DNA of 53,078 nt from an uncultured Clostridia bacterium (GCA_944386285.1 CALXAM010000015.1:1-53078), one strand, 5' to 3'; shown: positions 28,821 through 37,602, counted from the first letter of the stretch. Program-made: numbers and translations. The notes: generated by a model not told the origin, from the sequence alone.

Positions 28821-28849
28821 ATTATAGGATTTTATGACGAAAAGGTCAA
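28821..28849 (-). promoter_or_regulatory. Promoter of serC-serA
   Basis: Minus strand TTGACC (28849-28844), 17-bp spacer, TATAAT (28826-28821). The ~70-nt leader contains a CAGTGC/GCACTG inverted repeat (28772-28798). I see no T-box. Confidence 0.75.
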
Positions 28850-28901
28850 TAGTTTTTCTGATAAATTATAAATAAATTATAAATTTTTCATTTGCAATAT
28901 T

Positions 28902-28921
28902 CCATGTAAACAGGTACATGG
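28902..28921. repeat. Short inverted repeat in the serC / M23 divergent region
   Basis: CCATGTA (28902-28908) and TACATGG (28915-28921) form a 7-bp palindrome with a 6-bp spacer in the 303-bp AT-rich divergent region. It could be an operator; it has no terminator tail. Nothing else was recognised between it and the M23 gene. Confidence 0.4.
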
Positions 28922-29048
28922 ATAAAATTATTGATTCTTCCAAAAGAAAGGCGGCATAAAGAGAAGAAATTGCGGCAACACTAACCGCGAAGAACGATGA
29001 CGGCTGTCTGCCGTTTCTTTTTGATAAAAAAGCAGGAGGAAGTTTCTC

Positions 29049-29768
29049 ATGAAAAAATTGCAGTTTAGTCAAAAAAGCCGCCGAATTGGCTCAAAAGGAT
29101 TTTATATTGCGCTCGCAATTAGCCTTTTGGCAATTGGCGGTGCAGCTTGGCTCGGCATCACTGCCGCCATGCAGAAGTTAGAAGTCAAAGAACCGGAAAT
29201 TTCATCGCCCACGCCGGTCGAGCAGGAAGAAGAAATCACTTTCCCGCCTGAAACCGATGTAAATGCCGAACCGTCCGATGTCGAAACCGAGGCACCGGAA
29301 GAAAGCGAGCCGACCAACACCGAACCGGAAGAACCGACATTGTTAAAAGGATATGCAATGCCGCTTTCCGGCACTGTGCTCACCGCATTCAGCGGAGATG
29401 AGGTCATCAAATCGAAAACGCTCGGCGACTGGATGATGCATACTGGTACCGATTTAGCGGCACCACTCGATACCCCAGTTAAAGCCGTTGCAAGCGGAAA
29501 AGTCACTGAAGTCAAAACAGACGATATGTGGGGCAACACCGTTACAATCACACATGAAAACGGTGTAGAAAGCTATTATGCGAACTTAAACGATGCTGTA
29601 CGTGTCACAGTCGGCCAGACCGTCAAGCTCGGCGATGTGATCGGCACCGTCGGCGAAAGTGCAGAGATCGAGAGCGCGGAAGAAACCCACCTCCATTTCG
29701 GCATCAAACAAGACGGCGAATGGGTCGATCCGGTCAGCTTTATTGAGCAGCAGGCTGCCGAAAAATAA
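29049..29768 (+). CDS. Membrane-anchored M23 peptidase (SpoIIQ-like architecture)
   Basis: A 239-residue protein: basic N terminus, one membrane helix (residues 18-40), a Glu/Pro/Thr-rich linker (45-97), then a LytM/M23 domain. The zinc ligands are present: H131 and D135 in HTGTDLA, and H214 and H216 in HLHF. So it should be an active murein endopeptidase on the outer face. Size and layout match clostridial SpoIIQ, a forespore protein, but generic cell-wall M23 proteins look alike and there is no sporulation gene beside it. GCAGGAGGAAG precedes the start. Confidence 0.85.
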   Translation: MKKLQFSQKSRRIGSKGFYIALAISLLAIGGAAWLGITAAMQKLEVKEPEISSPTPVEQEEEITFPPETDVNAEPSDVETEAPEESEPTNTEPEEPTLLKGYAMPLSGTVLTAFSGDEVIKSKTLGDWMMHTGTDLAAPLDTPVKAVASGKVTEVKTDDMWGNTVTITHENGVESYYANLNDAVRVTVGQTVKLGDVIGTVGESAEIESAEETHLHFGIKQDGEWVDPVSFIEQQAAEK

Positions 29769-29775
29769 GGGGTCG

Positions 29776-29803
29776 TTGACTTTTTATAAAAAACCGATAT
29801 AAT
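29776..29803 (+). promoter_or_regulatory. Promoter of the 103-residue hypothetical gene
   Basis: TTGACT (29776-29781), 16-bp spacer, TATAAT (29798-29803). Confidence 0.65.
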
Positions 29804-29815
29804 GAAAGATAAGAG

Positions 29816-29845
29816 GGCGCAGAGCCAGACGGCTTTGCGCCTTTT
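29816..29845 (+). terminator. Hairpin at the very start of the 29876 transcript
   Basis: GGCGCAGAGCC (29816-29826) pairs with GGCTTTGCGCC (29831-29841) with one mismatch, followed by TTTTGTG. It begins only about 6 nt after the expected transcription start, so it is either a 5'-protecting hairpin or a terminator of the M23 gene overlapping the next promoter. Confidence 0.6.
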
Positions 29846-29875
29846 GTGTCAGAATCCATGAAAAGAGGTATTTGT

Positions 29876-30187
29876 ATGAATCCCGCAGAGCAATCCCTCA
29901 CAAACTGGCTGTGCCAGAAAACAACTGAAGCCGAAGCACTGCTTTCTGCCGACTTTTCCCGTATGAAAGGCCAGATCACAAAACTCGGCGGTGTAAAATA
30001 TTTAAAAAACTTGCTGTCCCGCGGCATTGCAAGCGACAGCTTTTTGCCGCTTTCACAGAAAAACCGGCTCGATCTTTCACCGGAAGCCGCTGTGGTAAAT
30101 GCGCAGTTTGCCGCGCTGTTTGAAGACGACGAAGCAAATGAATGCTTTGACCGGCTGTGTGACGCCGGATTTTATAACCACCGTTAA
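29876..30187 (+). CDS. Hypothetical protein, 103 residues
   Basis: A small soluble, mostly helical protein with no signal peptide or membrane segment. It has three Cys (C13, C89 and C95 approximately) and ends in DRLCDAGFYNHR. I do not recognise a family. AAGAGG is 8 bp before ATG 29876; an ATG at 29846 in the same frame overlaps the hairpin. The M42 peptidase gene begins 32 bp downstream without a terminator, so they are probably co-transcribed. Codon use is like its neighbours. Confidence 0.65.
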   Translation: MNPAEQSLTNWLCQKTTEAEALLSADFSRMKGQITKLGGVKYLKNLLSRGIASDSFLPLSQKNRLDLSPEAAVVNAQFAALFEDDEANECFDRLCDAGFYNHR

Positions 30188-30219
30188 ACGACCAAACATC
30201 AAACGAAAGGAATGCTACT

Positions 30220-31251
30220 ATGACAGACGAAATTTTAACCCGATTAAAAGAACTCGTCGCCATCGACAGCCCGACCGGATTTACCAAAGCTGCCGCTGAC
30301 TATGTCTTTTCTGCGCTCAAAGAAATGGGACTCTCCCCTGTTTACACAAACAAGGGCGGCGTGTTCTGCACACTCACTTCCGGCGACTCGCCGCTTTTGA
30401 TTTCTGCACACCTTGATACCTTGGGCGGCATTGTATCTAAGGTCAAATCGAACGGCCGTTTAAAAATCGCACCGCTCGGCGGCCTCGGTCTTCCAAACAT
30501 CGAGGCGGAAAACTGCCGCATCTATACATATGACGGCAAAGTCTACACCGGTACGTTTCAGTTTGTAAACCCGTCGATTCATGTAAATCATGACTATCGC
30601 ACAACAGAACGAACCTACGATAACATGGAAGTGGTACTCGACGAAATCACCGCTTCCAAAGAAGAAACGGTCGCACTCGGCATTGAAAACGGATGCTTTG
30701 TCTGCTTTGAACCGCGGCTTACGATCACCGAAAGCGGCTATATCAAATCGCGCTTCCTCGATGACAAATTGAGTGCTGCAATCGTGCTCGCATTCGCAAA
30801 ACAGGTCACATCGGGCGAAGTCGTTCCGTCACGCAGCATTGTGCTTCATTTCAGCGTGTTTGAAGAAGTCGGTCACGGCGGCTCCGCATCGGTTCCGGCG
30901 GACACCGTCGAAACATTGTGTGTTGACATGGGCTGTGTGGGCGACGGACTTTCCTGCACCGAACGGGAAGTATCGATCTGTGTCAAAGATGCGCGCGGTC
31001 CGTATCACTACGAAATGACCCGTACGCTCGTTTCGCTCGCAAAAGAATTAAACCTTCGCTATGCAACAGACGTCTATCCGTTCTACAGCTCCGACGCAGA
31101 TATGGCGCTCACTGCGGGCCACGATATCCGTCACGCGCTGATCGGCCCGGGCGTCTATGCAAGCCACGGCTATGAACGCAGCCACATTGACGGCGCGCTC
31201 AACACATTGGCACTCATTGGCGCCTATGCGAAACGGCCGGTGAACGCATGA
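30220..31251 (+). CDS. M42-family metallo-aminopeptidase
   Basis: A 343-residue cytosolic peptidase of the M42 (glutamyl aminopeptidase/FrvX/cellulase-M) family. Metal ligands and catalytic residues are in ISAHLDTLGG (near 64), FLDDKLSAA (near 182), FEEVGHGGS (near 215, catalytic Glu) and a C-terminal SHGYERSH. It trims peptides in the cytosol. AAAGGAATG precedes the ATG. Its stop overlaps the start of the next gene by ATGA, indicating translational coupling. Confidence 0.92.
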   Translation: MTDEILTRLKELVAIDSPTGFTKAAADYVFSALKEMGLSPVYTNKGGVFCTLTSGDSPLLISAHLDTLGGIVSKVKSNGRLKIAPLGGLGLPNIEAENCRIYTYDGKVYTGTFQFVNPSIHVNHDYRTTERTYDNMEVVLDEITASKEETVALGIENGCFVCFEPRLTITESGYIKSRFLDDKLSAAIVLAFAKQVTSGEVVPSRSIVLHFSVFEEVGHGGSASVPADTVETLCVDMGCVGDGLSCTEREVSICVKDARGPYHYEMTRTLVSLAKELNLRYATDVYPFYSSDADMALTAGHDIRHALIGPGVYASHGYERSHIDGALNTLALIGAYAKRPVNA

Positions 31252-32336
31252 TCCTCGACCTTTTAAATCATCCCGCCGACCTTTGGACAACGCTCAAAGA
31301 AACGGACGAACCGATTTTTCTCTATGGTATGGGCGACGGCGCCGAAAAAGTACTTGATGCGCTTGACCGTATCGGTAAAACACCCGAGGGCGTTTATGCA
31401 AGCGATGAATTTGTCCGCGGACACAGCTTTAAAGGCTATCCGGTTCGCCGGTTTTCCGAGGTGTGCGCGTCATATCCGTCGTTTATCGCACTCCTTTGCT
31501 TTGCAGTCGACTATGAACCGATGCTCTCGTACCTTACGAAAATGAGCGAAGATCATAACCTGTTTGCACCCGATGTGCCGGTCATCCGTACAGATGACAC
31601 GCTGTTCGACACCGCATTTGTCAAAGAACACGAAGCGCAGTTTGACGCGGTGTATGACCGCCTTGCCGACGAGCAGTCAAAGGCCGTCTATCGCGATATC
31701 ATCGCCGCGAAGCTCACTGGGCAGATTGACCGGATGCGCCGGTGCGAATCAAGCCGCGAAGAAGCGCTCGCCCTCTTACATCTCCACAGCGATGAAACGT
31801 ATGTGGACTTAGGCGCATACAACGGCGACACAGTCGAGGAGTTCATCCGCACTGTAAACGGAAACTACCGTGCGATTTATGCGTTTGAGCCGGACAAGAA
31901 AAACTTTCAAAAGCTGTGCGCTCGTGTGGAACAGAACGGCTTTTCAAACGTCCATCCGTTCTGCATCGGTGCATGGAACGAAGCGGACACGTTGTTTTTC
32001 AAAGGCGGCAAAGGCGGCAGAAACTCAATGCTCTCAAAAACGGGTACAAAGCAAGTGTCGGTTGATTCCGTCGATCATGTGTTAAACGGTGCGCCAGTCA
32101 CACTGTTAAAGCTCGATGTCGAAGGCGCGGAAACACGCGCACTCCAAGGTGCAGCCCACACGATCAGGACACACCGCCCCCGTATCATTGCGGCGGCGTA
32201 TCACAAAAACGGTGATCTCTTCGAAATCCCGGAAACGGTTCTTTCGATCTGCGATGAATATGACGTATATCTGCGTCATCATCCGTATCTGCCCGCATGG
32301 GAAACGAATTTTTACTTTGTGCCGAAAATGTCTTGA
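31248..32336 (+). CDS. FkbM-family SAM methyltransferase
   Basis: A 362-residue protein. Residues 1-110 are a Rossmann-like N-terminal segment (IFLYGMGDGAEKVLDAL) common in clostridial FkbM proteins. The methyltransferase domain runs about 175-350 with VDLGAYNGDTVEEF for SAM, YAFEPDKKNFQKL, and LLKLDVEGAETRAL, the FkbM hallmark. The substrate is unknown; relatives O-methylate sugars or secondary metabolites. It overlaps the M42 stop by 4 bp. Its last codons lie in the left copy of the 76-bp direct repeat. Confidence 0.88.
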   Translation: MILDLLNHPADLWTTLKETDEPIFLYGMGDGAEKVLDALDRIGKTPEGVYASDEFVRGHSFKGYPVRRFSEVCASYPSFIALLCFAVDYEPMLSYLTKMSEDHNLFAPDVPVIRTDDTLFDTAFVKEHEAQFDAVYDRLADEQSKAVYRDIIAAKLTGQIDRMRRCESSREEALALLHLHSDETYVDLGAYNGDTVEEFIRTVNGNYRAIYAFEPDKKNFQKLCARVEQNGFSNVHPFCIGAWNEADTLFFKGGKGGRNSMLSKTGTKQVSVDSVDHVLNGAPVTLLKLDVEGAETRALQGAAHTIRTHRPRIIAAAYHKNGDLFEIPETVLSICDEYDVYLRHHPYLPAWETNFYFVPKMS

Positions 32337-32387
32337 CAATGAAAAAAAGCATGGTATCCTAAAGTGGAAATCCATGCTTTTTGCTTT
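32312..32387 (+). repeat. 76-bp direct repeat, copy 1 (end of FkbM gene plus promoter/hairpin)
   Basis: This copy matches 33467-33542 at 75 of 76 positions (G here, A there, near 32321). It covers the last codons (YFVPKMS) and stop of the FkbM gene, TTGACA (32333) and TATCCT (32355) with 16-bp spacing, and an inverted repeat AAAAAGCATGG/CCATGCTTTTT whose loop contains the -10 box. Confidence 0.9.
32333..32382 (+). promoter_or_regulatory. Promoter embedded in a terminator-like inverted repeat (copy 1)
   Basis: TTGACA (32333-32338) and TATCCT (32355-32360), with 11-bp arms at 32344-32354 and 32372-32382. Read from upstream it is an intrinsic terminator ending in TTTTTGCTTT for the FkbM transcript; on DNA it looks like an operator around the -10 box. 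Confidence 0.5.
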
Positions 32388-32481
32388 AAAAACGTGACAA
32401 TACATATCTTTATACTGATGATTCCGACCATATATGAAAAAGATACTCTTGAAGGATACTCATATGACAGGAGATTTCGCT

Positions 32482-33318
32482 ATGTCGTTTACAAATTGGA
32501 AAGTTCTTAAAAAAATCGATGCACATATTCATATTTTGCCCGACGCGGTACATGAAGCAAATCCCGATGCAAATGATGTATGGGTATATGCTGATATCCA
32601 TAGATATCAAGAGATTATGACTGCAAACAATATTGAAAAAGCGATTGTCATGCCTTTTAACGATCCTCATTTGATGTCAATGGAATTCACGGTCAACGCA
32701 GTGCATAAGAATCTATATGAGCTCAAAAAAAGGTATCCACGCCAATTATATGCTTATGCAGATGTGGACATAAGAAATTCCCCATCTGAAACGGTCGATG
32801 CGATCTGTCATGCAATAGACGACTACTCTTTAGACGGTATTAAAATCCACCCTAACAATTCGGCAATGGCAATAGATTCTGATTACAATAAAGCTATTTT
32901 TGCCTTTGCACAAGAACGACAAATACCCGTCGCAATCCACTCTTATCCCAATACAGATGACGATGTTTCTGCAACAAACCGTATTGTGAAGATTGTTGAA
33001 AGCTATCCTGATTTAAAATTGATTGTTTCCCATATGGGAGCTTTTCAATGGAAACCTCTGCTTTCGATTGGGTGCTATGTCGATATGTCAGCGATTCTTC
33101 CCGATTATGTTCGCGTTTACGGTATTGCAAAAACCAACGAGATACTGCGCAGTTTCGGCGTGGAAAAGCTGCTTTTTGCTACAGACTATCCCGATAACAG
33201 AGTCTTGCAGCCCAATGAAATTTATGCCTCTTATTACGACGCTTTGAATCAAATGGATTTCACCGAAGAAGAAGCAAAACGAATTGCATATACGAACGCA
33301 AATGATATCCTTAGATAA
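32482..33318 (+). CDS. Amidohydrolase-2 family metal-dependent hydrolase, likely inserted gene
   Basis: A 278-residue TIM-barrel hydrolase of the amidohydrolase-related (PF04909-type) family. Metal ligands are HIH in KIDAHIHILP near residue 16, KIHPNN, IHSYPN, SHMG, and the catalytic Asp in FATDYPDN. Relatives are decarboxylases or lactone/amide hydrolases; the substrate is not evident. ATG 32482 follows AGGAG by 8 bp; an ATG at 32434 lacks a site. The gene is visibly AT-richer than its neighbours and sits exactly between two 76-bp direct repeats, suggesting acquisition by insertion. Confidence 0.85.
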   Translation: MSFTNWKVLKKIDAHIHILPDAVHEANPDANDVWVYADIHRYQEIMTANNIEKAIVMPFNDPHLMSMEFTVNAVHKNLYELKKRYPRQLYAYADVDIRNSPSETVDAICHAIDDYSLDGIKIHPNNSAMAIDSDYNKAIFAFAQERQIPVAIHSYPNTDDDVSATNRIVKIVESYPDLKLIVSHMGAFQWKPLLSIGCYVDMSAILPDYVRVYGIAKTNEILRSFGVEKLLFATDYPDNRVLQPNEIYASYYDALNQMDFTEEEAKRIAYTNANDILR

Positions 33319-33466
33319 CAGCATCATTATTATCATAAAATCTTATGAGTTGTAAACAGGGTCAAAGCAATAAAGTCAGCATGTCACCTCTTTGCCAAAC
33401 ACACACTACTTTTTCTGTTATTTGAAACACCGACCATATGAAGTGAGCAAAAGTCAACGACGAATG

Positions 33467-33542
33467 TTACTTTGTACCGAAAATGTCTTGACAATGAAAA
33501 AAAGCATGGTATCCTAAAGTGGAAATCCATGCTTTTTGCTTT
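33467..33542 (+). repeat. 76-bp direct repeat, copy 2 (remnant FkbM tail plus promoter)
   Basis: This second copy carries the FkbM-like terminal codons (CYFVPKMS, stop) without the rest of the gene, then the same promoter (TTGACA 33488, TATCCT 33510) and hairpin. It directly precedes the URO-D family gene, whose ribosome binding site GAAGGAG follows at 33544. The preceding gap 33319-33466 has no gene; it shares the short word CCGACCATAT with 32424-32433. Confidence 0.9.
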
Positions 33543-33559
33543 TGAAGGAGTGACTTTTC

Positions 33560-34607
33560 ATGACCGAACGCGAAAATATGCTGCGCACCATCCGGTTTGA
33601 ACGCCCCGATCATATTCCGATGGTATTTGCAATCAATCCCGCATGTTATGAATACTATAACCATGATGATCTGTTTGATCTGATTGATGACCACAAACTG
33701 CTGTTTCCAAATTTCAAACGCCCCGAAGGCAAAATTTACACCCGAATTTGCACCGGTCGCAAACGCGTCTGCGCCTTACACCGACGATTTCGGCTGTGTC
33801 TGGAAAACAACGCAGAACGGCATCACCGGTACGGTCGTTTCCCACCCGCTCGCTGACTGGGAGTCGTTTGCTTCCTACAAAATGCCCGACCCTGCACGAT
33901 CAAACGGATTGGAGGCTGTGGACTGGAAGAAAATCGAACAGGAATTTGTGCGTGTAAAACAAGAAGGCGGCTTTACGCAGGGCGGATTACGCCACGGTCA
34001 CACCTTTTTACAACTGTGTGATTTACGCGGATACGAAAATCTGCTGTTTGACATGGTGGACGAAGAACCACTGCTCGATGCGCTCATTGAACAGCTCGAA
34101 GCATTTAACACGGAAATTTTAAAACGATATCTCGCATTTGACCCCGATATGGTCTGCTTTCCGGAGGATCTAGGTATGCAGAGCGGGCCCATGCTCTCAC
34201 CGGAACAGTTTGCACGCTATATCAAGCCGAGCTATCAGCGGATGATGAAACTTGCACGCGACAAGGGAAAAATCGTCCATATGCACTCGGACGGCGACAT
34301 CCGCCTGCTCATTGACGAGCTCATCGACGGCGGTGTCGATATCATCAACCTGCAAGATCTGGTCAACGGTGTTGACTGGATTGCCGAGCGATTTAAAGGG
34401 CGTGTATGCATCGATTTGGACATTGACCGCCAGGTAATTACGCCATACGGCACGCCCGAAGATATCGACCACTTAATCCGCACGGAGGTAGAAACCCTTT
34501 CCTCAAAGGACGGCGGTCTCATGATGATTTACGGACTGTATCCGGGTGTGCCAATCGAAAATGTCAAAGCGCTGATGGACGCTATGGAGCGTTATATGGG
34601 GCTTTGA
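33560..34607 (+). pseudogene. Uroporphyrinogen-decarboxylase-family (MtaA-like) gene with frameshift
   Basis: The first frame reads the typical start (TERENMLRTIRFERPDHIPMVFAIN...) to about codon 60. The remaining ~285 codons continue in the +1 frame to 34607, with HMHSDGDIRLLIDELIDGG and NLQDLVNG typical of URO-D fold methyltransferases of the MtaA/CmuA group. The shift lies within 33741-33760, around AAAATTTACACCCG; removal of one base (an A or C in a homopolymer) would restore about 348 residues. Both parts align with one family, so this is one gene, either recently broken or carrying a sequencing error. The intact protein would transfer methyl groups with a corrinoid or act on tetrapyrroles. 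Confidence 0.85.
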
Positions 34608-34609
34608 GT

Positions 34610-35155
34610 ATGACAGAAACTGATCTTCAAGAAATCCGGCAAAAGCAGAAGCGACACAATCAAATTCTGTTTTCAAAGGAAAGTGAATGCCTTCGTCCGC
34701 TGCTTGACTTCCTTGCATCTGAGCCTCGCCGTGTTGTTACCCTTTGGGCGTTTGCTTGTGCAGAATCGGTCAAAGATGAGCTAACTACACGCTACCCGCA
34801 TGATTCCCGCCCTGCTCAAGTACTTTGCCTTGCAAAATTGTGGGCACAGGGAGAAATCAAAATGCCAATCGCAAAACAGGCAATTCTCGCAGTACATGCC
34901 ATGGCAAAAGAAATGCCAAATGATGCAGATGCGGCACTATGCCATGCGCTGGGACAGGCCTGCTCGGTAGTACACACACCACGTCACGCACCGGGACTGC
35001 CGATCTATGAATTAACGGCCATCGTGCGTCGTTTTGGCATTGATTACTGCAAGGATATTCTTGAAAAAACAATTCTGCGATATGAAGAAACGCTGAAAAT
35101 TTGCCGAATACAAAACGAAACGACTTTCTCTCAATGGGCATCGTTTTTAAAATAG
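34610..35155 (+). CDS. Imm-5-like putative immunity protein
   Basis: A 181-residue soluble, all-helical protein. The pattern RRVVTLWAFACAESVKDEL ... RPAQVLCLAKLWAQGEIKM ... AALCHALGQACSVVHTPRHAPG is that of the Imm-5-like family, named from polymorphic toxin loci but widespread in Firmicutes. ATG 34610 is 2 bp after the URO-D stop, so it is translationally coupled to a broken gene. No toxin, LXG or secretion gene is nearby, so an immunity role is doubtful here. Confidence 0.75.
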   Translation: MTETDLQEIRQKQKRHNQILFSKESECLRPLLDFLASEPRRVVTLWAFACAESVKDELTTRYPHDSRPAQVLCLAKLWAQGEIKMPIAKQAILAVHAMAKEMPNDADAALCHALGQACSVVHTPRHAPGLPIYELTAIVRRFGIDYCKDILEKTILRYEETLKICRIQNETTFSQWASFLK

Positions 35156-35163
35156 CAATATTA

Positions 35164-35206
35164 AAAATAGCCGCTTTCAGGTTTAATTCCTGAAAGCGGC
35201 TATTTT
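35164..35206. terminator. Bidirectional terminator between Imm-5-like gene and glgP
   Basis: Perfect 18-bp arms: 35164-35181 (AAAATAGCCGCTTTCAGG) and 35189-35206, 7-nt loop, T-tracts on both sides. Confidence 0.9.
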
Positions 35207-35220
35207 ACAATCTTTTTTGT

Positions 35221-37602
35221 TTACCAATCAATTGCAACCGGTTCGATCTTCCAAATATCGGTCGAATAGTGGCGAATTGTACGGTCGGACGAGAATTTGC
35301 CCGAGTTTGCCATATTGATAAAGCATTTTTTTGCAAACGCTTTGCGATCCTGATAATCGCGGTTTAAACGCAGACGTGCTTCCACAAAGCTGTTTAAGTC
35401 GCCGAGCACATAGTAGTTGTCTGGACGGGTCCAGCCTGCGCCATAGAGCAGGGAGTCATAAATTTCGCGGAATAAACCGCTGCCGCCGTCGTTCAGCGTA
35501 CCGTTTACAAGCGTATCAACGACACGGCGAATCTTCTCGTCGCAGTCGTAGATTCCTTTCGGGTTGTAAGTCTGCATAATCGAGGACAGCTCCTCAACTT
35601 TTGCACCGAAGATATAGTTGTTCTCATCTCCTGCTTCCTCCACAATCTCAACGTTTGCACCGTCGAGTGTGCCGAGGGTAACGGCGCCGTTGATCATGAA
35701 TTTCATGTTGCCAGTACCCGAAGCTTCTGTACCTGCGGTTGAAATCTGAACGGAAACATCTGCTGCTGCAACGAGCTTTTCTGCATACGATACATTGTAG
35801 TTTGTTACAAACAGCACTTTCAAGACGTCTTTTGTCTGCGGATCATTATTGATCAGATTTGCAATCTCATTGATAAATTTAATAATGCCCTTTGCACGGC
35901 GGTAACCCGGCGCAGATTTTGCACCGAAAATAAAGGTCGTCGGATAAAAATCGGTAATCGAGCCTTCTTTGATGCCGTAGTACAAATAAAGAATCGAGAA
36001 TGCGTTTAAGAGCTGACGTTTATACTCGTGCAGACGTTTCACCTGAATATCAAACATCGAATCAGGATTCAGCGAAACACCCTCTTTTGCTTCGATGAAT
36101 GCGCAGAGGCGTTCTTTGTTTGCACGTTTAATCTCCATGAAGCGTGTGAGTGCAGCGTCATCGTCTGCATACGGCTCCATTGCTTTAATTTCTTTGAGCA
36201 GCGTGGTCACACGGTCATGACCAAGTGTCTGGCACACAAACGAGAACAGTTCCGGATTACACAGTGCAAACCATCTGCGCTGTGTCACACCGTTTGTCTT
36301 GTTCTGGAAGCGTTCTGGATAGACAAAGTACCATTCTTTGAGTGCATTGCGCTTTAAGATCTCAGTATGGATGCGTGCAACACCGTTTGTATAGGACGAA
36401 ACGTAGATTGCCAAACGTGCCATATGCACCATATTATCGTTGATGATCTGCAAACGGCCGATTTCCTCACCGGTCAGCTTCATATAGCGCATCTCTTCAT
36501 ATAAGAGGCCGTTAATTTGCATGATGATATCGAGAATTTGCGGAACAACTGCACGCATCAGATCGCATGGCCATTTTTCGAGTGCTTCTGCCATGATGGT
36601 ATGGTTTGTGTAGTTGAACACCTGATGGCAGATGCCGAGCGCTTGTTCAAAATCAAAGCCATAGCGTGTCGTGAGCTGACGGACAAGCTCCGGAATCGCG
36701 ATAACCGGATGGGTATCGTTTAACTGGATGGTGATATATTTGCCGAACTGCGAAAAATCATCGCCGTGATATTTCGTGTAATCTTTTAACAGGTCGGTGA
36801 TCGAAGCGCAGCAGAAGAAATACTGCTGTTTTAAACGAAGGACTTTGCCCTCCCAGCTGTCGTCATTCGGGTAGAGTACACGGGAAATATCCTCTGCACG
36901 GTTTTTCTCGCGGACAGCGTTGTCGTATTGCTGTGCGTTGAAGAGGTTAAAGTCGAACGGTGTGATGCTCTCTGCCTGCCAAAGACGCAGGTTGCCGACG
37001 TTTTTCGTGTGATAACCGACGATCGGCATATCATACGGTACAGCATTGACGACCTGATCCGCAAATTCAACGCGGACAGTGTCTTTTTCACAGCGGCGGC
37101 TCCAAGCGTCGCCGTGTGCAGTCCAGTCATCTGCTGTTTCCGTCTGGAAGCCGTCGTGCAGTTCCTGTTTGAACAAGCCGTATTTATAGCGGATGCCGTA
37201 GCCGTCAAGCGGCAGATTGAGCGTTGCAGCACTGTCCAAGAAACATGCCGCCAAACGGCCCAAACCACCGTTTCCGAGTGCTGCGTCCTCGATTTCCTCA
37301 AGATCCGCAAGCGATTTACCGCAAGCTTTCATCACTTCGTCAACAGTGTCTGTGAGACCCAAGCACAACAAATTGTTGTAGACAGCACGGCCTACCAAAA
37401 ATTCCGCCGAAAAATAGCATGCACGGCGATTTTTGTTATGTGCGTCACGGCTTTTTTGAATGTCCTCAGACAGATGTGCCATAATCAGTTTTGCGATGGT
37501 GTTGTGAATCTGATAAATATCCGCCTGTTCAGGGGTTACGTTATAGTCAATCATCAAAGTGCGGGTAAAATCAGACAAAAACGTTTCTTTTTCGTAAGTC
37601 AT
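35221..37602 (-). CDS. glgP: Glycogen/maltodextrin phosphorylase (GT35)
   Basis: A 793-residue alpha-glucan phosphorylase releasing glucose 1-phosphate from glycogen or maltodextrin. RRACYFSAEFLVGR and ALGNGGLGRLAACFLDS are N-terminal landmarks; the PLP lysine is K634 in EASGTGNMKFMINGAVTLGT. Length is that of the short bacterial form without regulatory phosphorylation tail. The ribosome binding site CTGGAGG lies in the tail of malQ, 6 bp separating the genes. It is the second gene of the malQ-glgP operon. Confidence 0.95.
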   Translation of the reverse strand: MTYEKETFLSDFTRTLMIDYNVTPEQADIYQIHNTIAKLIMAHLSEDIQKSRDAHNKNRRACYFSAEFLVGRAVYNNLLCLGLTDTVDEVMKACGKSLADLEEIEDAALGNGGLGRLAACFLDSAATLNLPLDGYGIRYKYGLFKQELHDGFQTETADDWTAHGDAWSRRCEKDTVRVEFADQVVNAVPYDMPIVGYHTKNVGNLRLWQAESITPFDFNLFNAQQYDNAVREKNRAEDISRVLYPNDDSWEGKVLRLKQQYFFCCASITDLLKDYTKYHGDDFSQFGKYITIQLNDTHPVIAIPELVRQLTTRYGFDFEQALGICHQVFNYTNHTIMAEALEKWPCDLMRAVVPQILDIIMQINGLLYEEMRYMKLTGEEIGRLQIINDNMVHMARLAIYVSSYTNGVARIHTEILKRNALKEWYFVYPERFQNKTNGVTQRRWFALCNPELFSFVCQTLGHDRVTTLLKEIKAMEPYADDDAALTRFMEIKRANKERLCAFIEAKEGVSLNPDSMFDIQVKRLHEYKRQLLNAFSILYLYYGIKEGSITDFYPTTFIFGAKSAPGYRRAKGIIKFINEIANLINNDPQTKDVLKVLFVTNYNVSYAEKLVAAADVSVQISTAGTEASGTGNMKFMINGAVTLGTLDGANVEIVEEAGDENNYIFGAKVEELSSIMQTYNPKGIYDCDEKIRRVVDTLVNGTLNDGGSGLFREIYDSLLYGAGWTRPDNYYVLGDLNSFVEARLRLNRDYQDRKAFAKKCFINMANSGKFSSDRTIRHYSTDIWKIEPVAIDW

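Noticed and set aside
28746..29048. T-box or serine/glycine riboswitch before serC
   Set aside because: No AGGGTGGNACCGCG-type T-box core or glycine aptamer core could be found; only a short CAGTGC/GCACTG repeat.
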